A DNA stretch of 53,289 bases from Bacillota bacterium (GCA_017889705.1 JAGGAB010000038.1:1-53289), one strand, 5' to 3'; shown: positions 1 to 8,333, counted from the first letter of the stretch. Numbers and translations: made by a program. The notes: generated from the letters alone by a model not told the origin.

Positions 1-99
1 CAGGGCCATTCATATCCTTCTTCCTCATTATACCTAGAAACTGATTGTTCGGAGTTTTTCTATCCCCAAATGGATAACCCTTCTGTACAATATCTTACA

Positions 100-162
100 G
101 GGGACAGGTTTCTTGTCCCACGATGATTTTTTCAAAGGAAATTGGGACAGATAACCTGTCCT
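100..162. repeat. REP-like palindromic repeat pair
   Basis: Two short palindromes built on GGGACA...TGTCCC lie here (100-121 and 143-162). The first, read on the minus strand, is GTGGGACAAGAAACCTGTCC, which differs by one base from a sequence inside the atp operon at 31132-31151. This is what a dispersed REP-type element looks like. No transposase is nearby, so the mobilising enzyme is unknown. Confidence 0.6.
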
Positions 163-173
163 AATCTAAAAAT

Positions 174-203
174 GAATAATATTTGCTGTTATGATGGATA
201 CTA
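174..203 (+). promoter_or_regulatory. Possible forespore sigma-G/F promoter of the spore protein gene
   Basis: GAATA (174-178) and GATACTA (197-203) with an 18-bp spacer fit the sigma-G pattern (GHATR, 17-18 bp, CATWMTA) with one mismatch. The site lies about 40 bp before the start of a small acid-soluble spore protein gene, the usual target of sigma-G. Motif match only. Confidence 0.4.
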
Positions 204-244
204 TGCTTAGGCTTCCTGAAATTTTTTATTGGAGGTGGCTGAGT

Positions 245-445
245 ATGGGCAAAGTTATGTCAGAAGAATCCAAATATAAATTAGCACATGACCTTGGTTT
301 TGGTGAAAAGGTCGAAGACCATGACTGGTCGGATGTAACCACCGGTGAAGTTGGTTCGATGGTCAGAGAAGCGATTAGGCGCGGTGAACAGGCGATGGCA
401 GAAGAGGCTAAGGTGAATGGTGCAGTTCATCAGAATGCTGAATAA
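245..445 (+). CDS. sspF: Small acid-soluble spore protein, alpha/beta (SspF-like) type
   Basis: A 66-residue protein that would coat and protect DNA in the dormant spore. The segment KLAHDLGFGEKVEDHDW followed by GEVGSMVREAIRRGEQ matches the SspF branch of the alpha/beta SASP family (KELG/GFYD-type first helix, GNMV-type second helix). I chose ATG 245 because GGAGG at 231-235 lies 9 bp upstream; the in-frame ATG at 191 has no ribosome site and would add residues unlike the family. It is monocistronic, with a terminator immediately downstream. A damaged second copy lies at 1071-1247. This is the best sign that the organism sporulates. Confidence 0.85.
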   Translation: MGKVMSEESKYKLAHDLGFGEKVEDHDWSDVTTGEVGSMVREAIRRGEQAMAEEAKVNGAVHQNAE

Positions 446-449
446 GAGT

Positions 450-485
450 ATGCTCGGAACAGTAATGTTCCGGGCATGTTTTGTG
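450..485 (+). terminator. Terminator of the spore protein gene
   Basis: Stem ATGCTCGGAAC / GTTCCGGGCAT (one G-T pair) with a 6-base loop, followed by TTTTG, four bases after the stop codon. Confidence 0.75.
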
Positions 486-559
486 TTAGTCAACTATGCA
501 TGAACTTGATGCAAGTTAGTATTGGCGGACATTAAGATATTTATAGGATATATATGAAT

Positions 560-922
560 TTATTTTATTGAAGGATGATACTTCAAGAAGTCACCATCAA
601 TAATCATTAATTTTACACCATCTTTTGTTATAGAGCGGTGTGAACTAACTTCATCAGACACAATATATGACATTCCAGCACGTAAATGATATTTCTCACC
701 AGATTCCATTTCACTAATAAACTCGCCCTCTAAGCAATGCACGATGTGACCTTTTTTACACCAATGATCGGCGATATAGCCTTTTGAATAATTTACAATT
801 CTAACTCTCAGACCTTCGAATTGCAGTGTTTGCCACGTAGCAAAGCCTTCTTCTCCTTTATACTCTACTTTTGGAACTGAATCCCAATCAATTGTTTGAA
901 AAAGAATATTTTTCGAATCCAT
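560..922 (-). CDS. DHCW-motif-like cupin protein
   Basis: A 120-residue single-domain cupin. The centre carries ADHWCKKGHIVHCLEGEF, the signature of small cupins annotated as DHCW-motif proteins: His and Cys plus Glu in a beta-barrel, probably a metal site. No enzyme activity is established for the family that I can name. The start is set by GGGAGG seven bases before the ATG on the minus strand. It is transcribed alone, divergent from the decayed spore protein copy. Role unknown; a small-molecule binding or metal-dependent isomerase-like function is possible. Confidence 0.6.
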   Translation of the reverse strand: MDSKNILFQTIDWDSVPKVEYKGEEGFATWQTLQFEGLRVRIVNYSKGYIADHWCKKGHIVHCLEGEFISEMESGEKYHLRAGMSYIVSDEVSSHRSITKDGVKLMIIDGDFLKYHPSIK

Positions 923-1070
923 ATATTGCCTCCCAATATGCTTTAATTGTAAGCTATATGTAGAATCTTTATTTTGTAAATTTTCGAATCAATTCTTACA
1001 ATTAGTAGTATATAACTAAAAATATATGCCTACAATAGGATAATTGTAGGGCACTACAAAATAAAAATAA

Positions 1071-1247
1071 ATGGATATAATCTTAGAATCTAAAAATGTG
1101 GCCACTCAAAAGCGTTATTCAGTAATATCCCATTGGAGTGATGTTACTACAGGTGAAGTCGGCTCGATGGTTAGAGAAGCTATAAAACGTGGTGAACAGG
1201 CGATAGCGGAAGAAGCAAAACAAATGGTGCAGCACATCAGAATGTGA
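1071..1247 (+). pseudogene. Decayed second copy of the spore protein gene
   Basis: A 58-codon reading frame, of which codons 22-50 (WSDVTTGEVGSMVREA and onward to AEEAK) are nearly identical to the intact gene at 245-445. The DNA-binding first helix (KLAHDLGFG) is missing and replaced by unrelated residues. A one-base shift near the end replaces the natural ending (HQNV is still readable in another frame). No good ribosome site precedes ATG 1071. Best read as a duplicated alpha/beta SASP gene that lost its first helix; a short expressed peptide cannot be excluded. Confidence 0.7.
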
Positions 1248-1255
1248 AATAATGA

Positions 1256-1296
1256 AAATGCCTCGGAGTTTGCTATAGCAAACTTCGAGGCATTTT
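1256..1296 (+). terminator. Terminator after the spore protein pseudogene
   Basis: Long stem AATGCCTCGGAGTTTGC / GCAAACTTCGAGGCATT around TATA, followed by TT. It has been retained although the gene before it is broken. Confidence 0.75.
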
Positions 1297-1420
1297 AGGA
1301 TACATCATTCACAAAGATTTAATTACCTAAAGAATAAATACGGTTTTGCAGGATATGCCTGTTTTTTGTCGAATTTTTCTACTAGTAATTTATTCGATGA
1401 CTAAGTCGCTGGATAAGTTC

Positions 1421-1464
1421 GACTAAACTACAGCGGGGGCTAAAACCCCACCTGAAGCTAAGTC
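1421..1464 (+). other. Imperfect hairpin in the bacteriohemerythrin leader
   Basis: GACTAAACTACAG (1421-1433) can pair with CTGAAGCTAAGTC (1452-1464) over 13 positions with three mismatches. The top is closed by GGGG-CTAAAA-CCCC. It ends about 13 bases before the ribosome site of the next gene. Not recognised as a known riboswitch. Confidence 0.35.
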
Positions 1465-1493
1465 TCACTTTATGCAAAGAGGTGTTAAGAATC

Positions 1494-1895
1494 TTGGTAT
1501 TATGGAAAGATGATTATGGCGTTGGCATTCCTGACATTGATGAACAACATAAACATTTATTTGATATCGCTAACCGCATCAGTGAATTGCTGGCAAATGA
1601 GTTGTTGGTTGATAAGTATGACCATATTGTAGCTGTACTAAACGAATTACGTGAGTATACGATTGAACATTTTGCTGCTGAAGAAGCCTATATGATAGAA
1701 CACAAATATCGCAAGCTTCTGTCCCACAAAGCACTTCACCATGATTTTATTGAAAAAATAGATGCCGTCGATTTAAACCAAATTGATAACGAACAGAATT
1801 TATATTTAAAAGATATATTGAACTTTGTTACAGAATGGTTGATTTCGCACATTTTGCAAGAAGACAAACAGATTGGTGGATTATCTGAACAATAA
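1494..1895 (+). CDS. Bacteriohemerythrin
   Basis: A 133-residue four-helix hemerythrin domain that binds O2 at a di-iron centre; in anaerobes it is thought to sense, store or scavenge oxygen. All ligand motifs are present in order: DEQHKHLF, HFAAEE, HKALHHDF and HILQED. I chose the TTG at 1494 because GAGGTG at 1479-1484 is correctly spaced and the product then begins MVLWKDDYGVGIPDID, as in the family; a GTG at 1482 overlaps that ribosome site. Single gene with its own terminator. Length is usual for stand-alone members. Confidence 0.88.
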   Translation: MVLWKDDYGVGIPDIDEQHKHLFDIANRISELLANELLVDKYDHIVAVLNELREYTIEHFAAEEAYMIEHKYRKLLSHKALHHDFIEKIDAVDLNQIDNEQNLYLKDILNFVTEWLISHILQEDKQIGGLSEQ

Positions 1896-1922
1896 TAAAA
1901 ATAGGCATAGCATTTTTAAATG

Positions 1923-1957
1923 ACCTGAAGTTCATTATGAGACTTCAGGTTATTTTA
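1923..1957 (+). terminator. Terminator of the bacteriohemerythrin gene
   Basis: Perfect 9-bp stem ACCTGAAGT / ACTTCAGGT with a 10-base loop followed by TATTTTATTA. Confidence 0.75.
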
Positions 1958-1995
1958 TTATCGTGGATTAGGCAAGAGACGTGATAATCCAGAGT

Positions 1996-2541
1996 CTATT
2001 CTCTTATTCCATGGTCTTGATCTTCAGGTAATGATTTGGCTGCTGCCGGTTGTAACTTCGAAGAATAGCTAGCTGATTTGATTTCGGAACGTGCGAAGAT
2101 TTCTTCTTGCCACATTTGATAGCCATATGCTAAAACACCAACGAAAGTAACAATTAACGCATTTTGTAAAGGAGTAAGACCGACCTCGTGAAAAAGCCCT
2201 CTACTGCCAAGGAAATATACATGAAACAAATATATGAATCCAAAGTTTAACACTGTATCTATTATGATATACCGCCAAAATCCACCATATAAATAATTGA
2301 ACAACCACATCGTAGTGATGATATTTAATCCAAAAATAATATAGGAAGGTGTTCTTAGTGGATAAGCAGCTTCTCCATAAATGAACCACCCCAGATTTAC
2401 TCCTAATTCTACAGCTAATACACTAGTAATCGCAGAGAATAAAGCGACAGGCATCCACCTTTTGATATTTTCTTTTGGCATAAAGAATAAAGTCAACCAA
2501 GGTAAAATCAATATCGACCACAAAAGTACTTGATTATTCAT
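1996..2541 (-). CDS. Multi-pass membrane protein of unknown function
   Basis: A 181-residue protein with about five predicted membrane segments (roughly residues 5-20, 28-50, 66-86, 90-110, 122-145) and a charged, serine-rich C-terminal tail of about 35 residues. The small size and aromatic helices resemble the uncharacterised CBO0543-type membrane proteins of spore-forming Firmicutes, but I cannot assign it with certainty. An AGGGG ribosome site lies upstream on the minus strand. Single gene; no neighbour suggests a role. Confidence 0.6.
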   Translation of the reverse strand: MNNQVLLWSILILPWLTLFFMPKENIKRWMPVALFSAITSVLAVELGVNLGWFIYGEAAYPLRTPSYIIFGLNIITTMWLFNYLYGGFWRYIIIDTVLNFGFIYLFHVYFLGSRGLFHEVGLTPLQNALIVTFVGVLAYGYQMWQEEIFARSEIKSASYSSKLQPAAAKSLPEDQDHGIRE

Positions 2542-2650
2542 AATGTAGCCCCTTAGATTTCAGTCTAAATATATTATTTCTAATCATGGGCTCTTTTTAT
2601 TCTTTTGGTAGTATTTACTTAAATTTTGTTTATTCTTTAAAGAACATTTG

Positions 2651-2728
2651 ATGATATTTTGGGCACTGATAGCTTTAGCTGAAGCGTATATAATAGCGTT
2701 TATTATGGAGCGAAAGAGTGATAGATAA
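2651..2728 (+). CDS. Possible 25-residue membrane peptide
   Basis: ATG at 2651 opens a 25-codon frame coding MIFWALIALAEAYIIAFIME and then five polar residues: one hydrophobic helix with a charged end. A strong terminator follows 18 bases later (2747-2770), so a short transcript probably ends here. Against it: no convincing ribosome site precedes the ATG. It could be the relic of a longer gene. Confidence 0.25.
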   Translation: MIFWALIALAEAYIIAFIMERKSDR

Positions 2729-2746
2729 TTAAAAAACATGAGTAAG

Positions 2747-2770
2747 AAGCACTTCGAAGTGCTTTTTTAC
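2747..2770 (+). terminator. Intrinsic terminator
   Basis: AAGCACT-TCGA-AGTGCTT followed by TTTTT. No complete gene ends just before it on the plus strand. From here to 3100 I see no gene: AT-rich sequence with a weak GGGC/GCCC pairing near 3020-3060. Confidence 0.7.
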
Positions 2771-3100
2771 TCGTCTGAAATTCCGTGGTAAACATTGATC
2801 AAGCTATAGGAGTAGGCAAACCACATATTGTGAAAAAAAGGACATTTGTCCTATAAAGACGAAACAAAGATAGTACGATGTATAAAAATGGATATGTGGC
2901 ATCCTAATTTTGGACATGGCTTTCGGACTGCCGAAATTGAAACCTAATTCGAGATTATTGTTGAAAAAATGAACTCTCTGAAGTAGATCGGTGCAAGAAA
3001 AAACAGCAGAGGGCTAATTATTGCTATTGCCGGTAGGTAAGATGCCCGATACGTGACCTGTCTATTGGAAGCTGCAGAACAAAAAACTGAGGTGGTTTAT

Positions 3101-4213
3101 ATGAAGCAAAGAACTTTTTTTCGTAAGTCAGTAATTGGAGCAGGAGTATTGGCTCTTGGCTTTTCAGTGGGTATAGGCGTATTCCAGCCAACAACGGCCG
3201 AAGCCTTTAGTCTTGGCAAAATCGGCAATGCAGTAGTCAGTACCGCTGCCCAGCAAGAAAAAGTAGTAAAATCCCTTGAATACTATGAAAATGAGGGGAG
3301 AAATGAACTTTTTGAACAACTGAAAAGTTCGGATGGTGTCATTGAAGATTCCTATCTAAATGAAGAGCTTGATCGAATTATGACTAGGCTGACAAGTTCA
3401 ATTGCTAAGTCAGAACCATCAGTAATGAATAAGCCCTACAATTATTTTATCAACCCACAAACCGCATTTAATGCATATTGCAGCCTAGGGCACAATGTTT
3501 CTGTTAATGCTGGCGTTTTTTCTTTTGTTGATAATGACGAAGATAAGGTTGCTGCCGTTGTCGCCCATGAATTGGTTCATGGACAAAAGAAACATCCTAT
3601 TAATGGTGCCAAGAAAAAGCTAACAGTAGAATTTGTACAAAAAGTAGTTGGCTCACAAATGAATAGCGGCAGCCGGTTAGCTGTGGATGTAGTTGCTACC
3701 AATGTCAAAGCTACTGGTGTAACCAAACCTAATGAATGGGAAGCAGATAATATTGCCTTTACATATTTAACAGAAGCTGGTTACAATCCGGGAGCTCCGG
3801 CTGCATTATGGCAGCGTGTAATAGACCATATGGGAAAAGGCGGCGGTAAAGGTCTTTTTGACGATCTTTTAAATCCTTCCACCCATCCAGGTGAAAAAGA
3901 GAGAAGAGACAACTATTCCAAAAAAATAACTGAGTACAGCAATAATAAAGTGAGTGTCAATTCGGCTACTGGAGAAATTAAAATTAATAACAAACCATTT
4001 ATGAAGCCAGTAGCTGCTGCTAACATGAGCAGTCTTGAACGCAGCTATCTGATTGCCGGTAATCTTGCGGTGGCTTATCATGGTAAAGGTACTCTGTCGA
4101 CAGCCAGCAATGATGACGGCGTAGTACGACTTGGCGATTTATCCATTGTACAACCCTGCGCTGGTGATACAAGTGTAGATGAATTGGTAAAAGTTCTAAA
4201 CGGTATACAATAA
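3101..4213 (+). CDS. Secreted M48-family zinc metalloprotease
   Basis: A 370-residue protein with a signal peptide (MKQRTFFRKS, then a hydrophobic stretch to about residue 25, then TTAEAF as likely cleavage region). The M48 zinc motif HELVH is at residues 156-160 and the downstream glutamate ligand is in NEWEADNIAF. The C-terminal ~110 residues have no domain I recognise. Members of this family degrade misfolded or envelope proteins outside the cytoplasm. Start ATG 3101 follows GAGGTGG; the upstream in-frame GTG at 3053 has no ribosome site and would bury the signal peptide. Single gene with its own terminator. Confidence 0.8.
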   Translation: MKQRTFFRKSVIGAGVLALGFSVGIGVFQPTTAEAFSLGKIGNAVVSTAAQQEKVVKSLEYYENEGRNELFEQLKSSDGVIEDSYLNEELDRIMTRLTSSIAKSEPSVMNKPYNYFINPQTAFNAYCSLGHNVSVNAGVFSFVDNDEDKVAAVVAHELVHGQKKHPINGAKKKLTVEFVQKVVGSQMNSGSRLAVDVVATNVKATGVTKPNEWEADNIAFTYLTEAGYNPGAPAALWQRVIDHMGKGGGKGLFDDLLNPSTHPGEKERRDNYSKKITEYSNNKVSVNSATGEIKINNKPFMKPVAAANMSSLERSYLIAGNLAVAYHGKGTLSTASNDDGVVRLGDLSIVQPCAGDTSVDELVKVLNGIQ

Positions 4214-4296
4214 AGTTGAGCAGGTAGTAGTGTTTTAAGTGTTAGTTTCTATAAAAATGTCTAGTTCATTTAAAGAACGCATACAGAATAACAAAC

Positions 4297-4331
4297 AACC
4301 CGAAAGTCTTTAGCAGGACTTTCGGGTTTGT
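4297..4331 (+). terminator. Terminator of the M48 protease gene
   Basis: Perfect 12-bp stem AACCCGAAAGTC / GACTTTCGGGTT followed by TGTATTTT. Confidence 0.75.
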
Positions 4332-4384
4332 ATTTTAGGCAAAGATTAAAAACGCTATCAACAGAGTTTCTTTTAGCGTTTTAC

Positions 4385-5218
4385 CTAGGCTGAAGGTCCA
4401 TATACTTTTTTCAATAAAGTCGGTTTTCGTAAGTCGGCGCAGCCACAGTCTTGTTTAGCGTCCAGCCGGCTGATTGTGTCCAATAAAATGTGAGCAATTT
4501 TGTCGGCATCTTCATAGAAGATTTGACTTAGCTCACTGTGTTCCCAATCCTTTACGACGCCTTCCCCATAATTAACAACAGTGTATAAGCCTGCATAACA
4601 GGCGCCAATTTCCCGGGCCAGATAGACCTCAGGGCAAATACTTTGACCAATAATATCAGCATGGCCTTTGAGCATGGCTACTTCGGCAGGGCTTTCAAAA
4701 TGTCGGCCATCAGTTACGGCATATACGCCCCGGCGGAATACCCGGTTTATCGGCCTGGCCTCAGCGGCAGTGATTAACTGTTGACGCAGGTGCGGGCAAA
4801 GGGCCTGGCGCATGATTAATAGGTAATGACCTTCCAGCCCGACATCTTTGCGCATGGATTGATCAATATAGTCTGAGGCAACAATCACATCACGGGTATC
4901 AAGCAAATGGTTAACAGAGCCTACGCCGCCTTCGGCCAGGATTTTTTTGACGCCTGCTTCACGAAACAGCCAAAATATTTGTCGTGAGGCATCAGCACGG
5001 GAAACCCCGCTGCGCCATCCGTGCATCCGGCAGGTTAGTACCTTTTTATCACCCAGACGAAATAAAAGAAAAGGCGGTGTTTGTCCATAGGGGGTATCAA
5101 ATACCATTTCCCGCTGGAGAACTTCGACATCAGGGCGAGATAAGGTGGCGGGAAAGTCCAGTGACAAGGTGCCTGAGCCACCGATAATGGCAACATCTGC
5201 CTGCAGAATAGAATTCAT
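4385..5218 (-). CDS. mtnP: MTAP-like nucleoside phosphorylase of the menaquinone cluster
   Basis: A 277-residue member of the trimeric MTAP/PNP phosphorylase family: it begins with VAIIGGSGT, has a central AEGGVGS segment and the TDGRHFES / GQSICPEV regions of the family. The family cleaves 5'-methylthioadenosine with phosphate. It is the last gene of mqnE-mqnA-mqnC on the same strand, and no futalosine hydrolase gene (mqnB) is present here, so I infer that it deribosylates 6-amino-6-deoxyfutalosine (possibly besides MTA). AGGAG precedes the ATG. A dispersed repeat (5240-5332) separates it from mqnC. A plain methionine-salvage role is the alternative. Confidence 0.75.
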   Translation of the reverse strand: MNSILQADVAIIGGSGTLSLDFPATLSRPDVEVLQREMVFDTPYGQTPPFLLFRLGDKKVLTCRMHGWRSGVSRADASRQIFWLFREAGVKKILAEGGVGSVNHLLDTRDVIVASDYIDQSMRKDVGLEGHYLLIMRQALCPHLRQQLITAAEARPINRVFRRGVYAVTDGRHFESPAEVAMLKGHADIIGQSICPEVYLAREIGACYAGLYTVVNYGEGVVKDWEHSELSQIFYEDADKIAHILLDTISRLDAKQDCGCADLRKPTLLKKVYGPSA

Positions 5219-5239
5219 GGTATCTCCTCACATTCCTTG

Positions 5240-5332
5240 CCCTAACAGAAAGTATAACTTTCTTAAAAGCAGGATAAGGTCAACATCGGCTTGCGCTTTC
5301 GCTAAAGCTCGGCGTAAGCCGTGTTTTCTTTA
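5240..5332 (+). repeat. Dispersed two-hairpin repeat, copy 1
   Basis: About 93 bp: CCCTAACAG, hairpin AGAAAGT-ATA-ACTTTCT, linker CAGGATAAGG, then a second hairpin with arms CGGCTTGCGC / GCGTAAGCCG (10 bp, one G-T), ending GTGTTTTCTTTA. Other copies: 46694-46780, 51738-51831, and a remnant at 29513-29553. Here it lies between two minus-strand genes, ending right at the mqnC stop codon. Confidence 0.85.
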
Positions 5333-6400
5333 TTAAAAGGTTTTCAAAATTTCATACCGGGTATCCCGCTGTGCCGGGATCTTGCCGGTAGCGCGGATGA
5401 GATCAGTCATTTTATCAATTGACATCTGATAGGCAGTACCGGCTGCCCGGACTACGTTTTCTTCCAACATAATACTACCTAGATCATCAGCGCCAAAGGC
5501 CAGCGTCAATTGGCCGATAGACTGCCCTTGCGTTACCCAGGAGCCTTGTAAGTGCGCAATATTATCGAAATACAATCTGGCTACTGCCAACGTTCGCAAA
5601 TAATCCCAGGCACTGGTCTTTTCGCCCCCTAATTCTGTATTGCCAGGCTGAAATGTCCACATGATGAAGGCGCGGAATCCGCCAGTGCGATCCTGCAATT
5701 CCCGAATAGCCTGGAAATGATTAATACGTTGCCTGTATGTTTCCTGCAGTCCGATTACCATCGTGGCCGTTGTGCCCATTCCCAGGCGTTGGGCTGTTTC
5801 CATAACATCCAGCCACTGTTTTGTCGTAATTTTTAAGGGACTAACCCGTCGGCGAACGCTGTCATCTAATATTTCGGCTCCGCCGCCTGGCAGGGAGTCC
5901 AGACCGGCAGCCTGGAGACGCTGCAGTGTTTCATTGACGGTAATACCGTCTAGTTCGGCCATATGAACGATTTCCGCCGGTGAAAAGGAATGGATGGTGA
6001 TGGGAAAGCGCGCCTTAATACTACATAGCAGCTTTTCAAAATAGCCAATAGTTAGTTGCGGATGTAAACCGCCTTGCAGCATAATCTGAGTACCGCCGGC
6101 AGCTATAGTTTCCTGGATTTTTTGGTAGAGTGTTTCCCTATCCAGCACATAAGCATCGGCAGCATCCTCTGCCCGATAGAAAGCGCAGAATTTACATTGG
6201 CTTTTACATACGTTGGTATAGTTGATATTCCGGTCCACAATAAAAGTAGCATGAGACCCGGGATGTTTTTTTGTACGGATTACATCGGCAGCCTGTCCCA
6301 AAGCAGGCAAATCTCCCTGGGTTAACAGCTCAAAGGCCGCATCATCTTGCAAGCGGATGCCATGAAGTGTCTGATCGATAATTTCCTGCCATTGGCTCAT
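5333..6400 (-). CDS. mqnC: Cyclic dehypoxanthinyl futalosine synthase (radical SAM)
   Basis: A 355-residue radical SAM enzyme that cyclises dehypoxanthine futalosine in the futalosine route to menaquinone. The cluster motif is VCKSQCKFCAF (CxxxCxxC). NINYTNVC, LQGGLHP, LPGGGAEIL and FGADDLGSIMLEE separate it from its paralogue MqnE. A GGAGG site lies within the end of mqnA and the gap between the genes is 5 bp, so the two are translated from one message. The stop codon abuts a dispersed repeat. Length is normal for the family. Confidence 0.92.
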   Translation of the reverse strand: MSQWQEIIDQTLHGIRLQDDAAFELLTQGDLPALGQAADVIRTKKHPGSHATFIVDRNINYTNVCKSQCKFCAFYRAEDAADAYVLDRETLYQKIQETIAAGGTQIMLQGGLHPQLTIGYFEKLLCSIKARFPITIHSFSPAEIVHMAELDGITVNETLQRLQAAGLDSLPGGGAEILDDSVRRRVSPLKITTKQWLDVMETAQRLGMGTTATMVIGLQETYRQRINHFQAIRELQDRTGGFRAFIMWTFQPGNTELGGEKTSAWDYLRTLAVARLYFDNIAHLQGSWVTQGQSIGQLTLAFGADDLGSIMLEENVVRAAGTAYQMSIDKMTDLIRATGKIPAQRDTRYEILKTF

Positions 6401-6405
6401 TATAC

Positions 6406-7236
6406 TTAAACCTCCAGAAACGTCAGTTCAGGCATCTCAGCGATATGACCTAACGCCTGTGCGCGCCGGTAATATTCTTTTAGCCCTTGCTGATGCTCGG
6501 TATCAAAGGAAAATTGCAGTGTGGTGAAATAGGCTTGCAGAAAATCCGCGTCAAAAGACTCCCAGCGGGCGGCATCTTTAGCCACTTGTTCTACATGTGA
6601 CATGCTATAGGTCATCGAATGAACGAAAGAGCGCTGCACATCGCGTACAAGTTCAGGATTTTCCAGTGCAAAAGACTGACGGGCGGCCCAAACGGCAAAT
6701 ACCATTTTGCAACCGGTTAGTGACTTCCATTCACTGCCTAAATCATACGCATATAACCCGTTGGGAACTTGATAATGAATGTGCAGGGCTGAGTCGCCAA
6801 TTAATAATGCTGCATCGGCTTCCCGCAGCATGGAGCCTAAATTGGGCGGACACTCGAAATAGCTAGGGTGAATATGATATTTATCTTCAAGAATAATCTT
6901 CAACAGTACCTGTGAGGTGCGGGAAGTATTTGTTAATGCTATTTTCCGGTTATGCAGCTCGTTAATCGGTAGTTTGCTGACTAAGAAAATACTTGTTACT
7001 GCGCCGTCACAGCTTACCGACAAATCCGGCAGCAAGGTAAGTTCGCGCCAATGCCGCGAGTATTCGATAGAGGGAATGGGTGAAATATCAAGTTTACTTT
7101 CAAGCAAATGCCGGCTTAATTCACGGGCGGTATCTTTCATTAATTCGACATCCCAAAGCACACCGTTTTTTACCAAGCCGTAATAAAGGGGTAAACAATT
7201 AATAAACTGGATATGTCCTACTCGGGGTCTCATCAT
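6406..7236 (-). CDS. mqnA: Chorismate dehydratase
   Basis: A 276-residue periplasmic-binding-protein-fold enzyme that converts chorismate to 3-enolpyruvylbenzoate, the first step of the futalosine menaquinone pathway. It opens with RVGHIQFINCLPLYYGL and has SIPSIEYS and LLIGDSAL segments typical of MqnA. It starts with two Met codons, the first overlapping the mqnE stop by 4 bp (translational coupling), with GGGAG upstream. It sits between mqnE and mqnC. mqnD is not in this window. Confidence 0.9.
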   Translation of the reverse strand: MMRPRVGHIQFINCLPLYYGLVKNGVLWDVELMKDTARELSRHLLESKLDISPIPSIEYSRHWRELTLLPDLSVSCDGAVTSIFLVSKLPINELHNRKIALTNTSRTSQVLLKIILEDKYHIHPSYFECPPNLGSMLREADAALLIGDSALHIHYQVPNGLYAYDLGSEWKSLTGCKMVFAVWAARQSFALENPELVRDVQRSFVHSMTYSMSHVEQVAKDAARWESFDADFLQAYFTTLQFSFDTEHQQGLKEYYRRAQALGHIAEMPELTFLEV

Positions 7237-8333
7237 AGGTCGCTCCCGTCATACACCTTGACTTCGTGGTATAATGTATCCCGTTCAACCGGAATGTTGC
7301 CTGTTTCGCGGATATACGCAATAATATCCTGTTTGCTAATGCCTGTTGCGGTTTTGGCTCCGGCTGCGTGGAGTATTTTTTCTTCGACTACTGTTCCGTC
7401 CAGATCGTCAATTCCAAAGCCAAGGGAAATTTGGGCGATAGGGATGGTTAGCATTATCCAGAAGGCTTTTACATGATCAAAGTTATCCAGCATTAAACGG
7501 CTGACTGCCAGCATCTTTAGATCTTCCCAGGCTGTTGTCCGTTTGATATCGCTAAGCCCAGTATTATCCGGATGAAACGGAAAAGGAATAAAAGCTTGGA
7601 AGCCGCCTGTTTCATCCTGCAGTGTGCGAAGTGTCAGCAGATGATCAATGCGTTCTTCGTGAGTTTCTACATGGCCATATAGCATGGTTGCGTTACTCCT
7701 GATACCAAGCTGATGCGCTGTACGAGCAACTTCCAGCCATTCGGCGGCACTGGCCTTGTCCGGGCATAAAATCTGCCGCACTCTATCATTTAGTATCTCG
7801 GCACCGCCACCTGGCATCGAGCCCAAGCCTGCATCCTTAAGCACGGTCAATACTTCCCGGATCGACAAATTGGCAATTTTGGCAAAATGAGCAATTTCCA
7901 CAGCGGTAAAAGCTTTTAGATGCAGCTGCGGGAATTCCAGATGAATTTGTTTAATAATATCAGCGTAATAGGTAAAAGGCTTATCAGGGTGCAAGGCACT
8001 GACAATATGCAGTTCTGTCATTTCAGGTGAATCGATGACTGCTTGACGGGCAATTGATAAGGCTGTTTCTGGTTCCATCACATAGGCTTGACTTGCGTCG
8101 GCGTCACAGCCGAAAGCGCATAATTTGCAGCGAGAGAGACAGATATTGGTGAGATTGATATGCCTGTTGACATTGAAGTATACTTTGTTGCCGGTTTTGC
8201 GCTGCTTTACCAGGCGGGCCAGTGTGCCAATCCGCAGCAATTCGTTGCTGTTTAATAAAAATAAGCCATCCTCACGTGTCAGGCGCTCCCCGGCAGAAAC
8301 CTTTTGTTCAATTGATAGAAAGTGGTCCTCCAC
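7233..8333 (-). CDS. mqnE: Aminodeoxyfutalosine synthase (radical SAM)
   Basis: A 366-residue radical SAM enzyme that joins 3-enolpyruvylbenzoate to SAM, giving 6-amino-6-deoxyfutalosine. Cluster motif ICLSRCKLCAF; NRHINLTNIC, SALHPDKPF, KAFTAVEIAHF and MPGGGAEIL are diagnostic of MqnE rather than MqnC. Start is GTG 8333 with GGAG eight bases upstream; an overlapping ATG is closed by a stop after one codon. First gene of the minus-strand operon mqnE-mqnA-mqnC-phosphorylase. The promoter should lie in 8334-8445, where I see no strong consensus. Confidence 0.9.
   Translation of the reverse strand: MEDHFLSIEQKVSAGERLTREDGLFLLNSNELLRIGTLARLVKQRKTGNKVYFNVNRHINLTNICLSRCKLCAFGCDADASQAYVMEPETALSIARQAVIDSPEMTELHIVSALHPDKPFTYYADIIKQIHLEFPQLHLKAFTAVEIAHFAKIANLSIREVLTVLKDAGLGSMPGGGAEILNDRVRQILCPDKASAAEWLEVARTAHQLGIRSNATMLYGHVETHEERIDHLLTLRTLQDETGGFQAFIPFPFHPDNTGLSDIKRTTAWEDLKMLAVSRLMLDNFDHVKAFWIMLTIPIAQISLGFGIDDLDGTVVEEKILHAAGAKTATGISKQDIIAYIRETGNIPVERDTLYHEVKVYDGSDL

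Noticed and set aside
3000..3100. c-di-GMP or other riboswitch before the M48 protease
   Set aside because: Some GGGC/GCCC pairing is possible but none of the conserved aptamer motifs I know is present.
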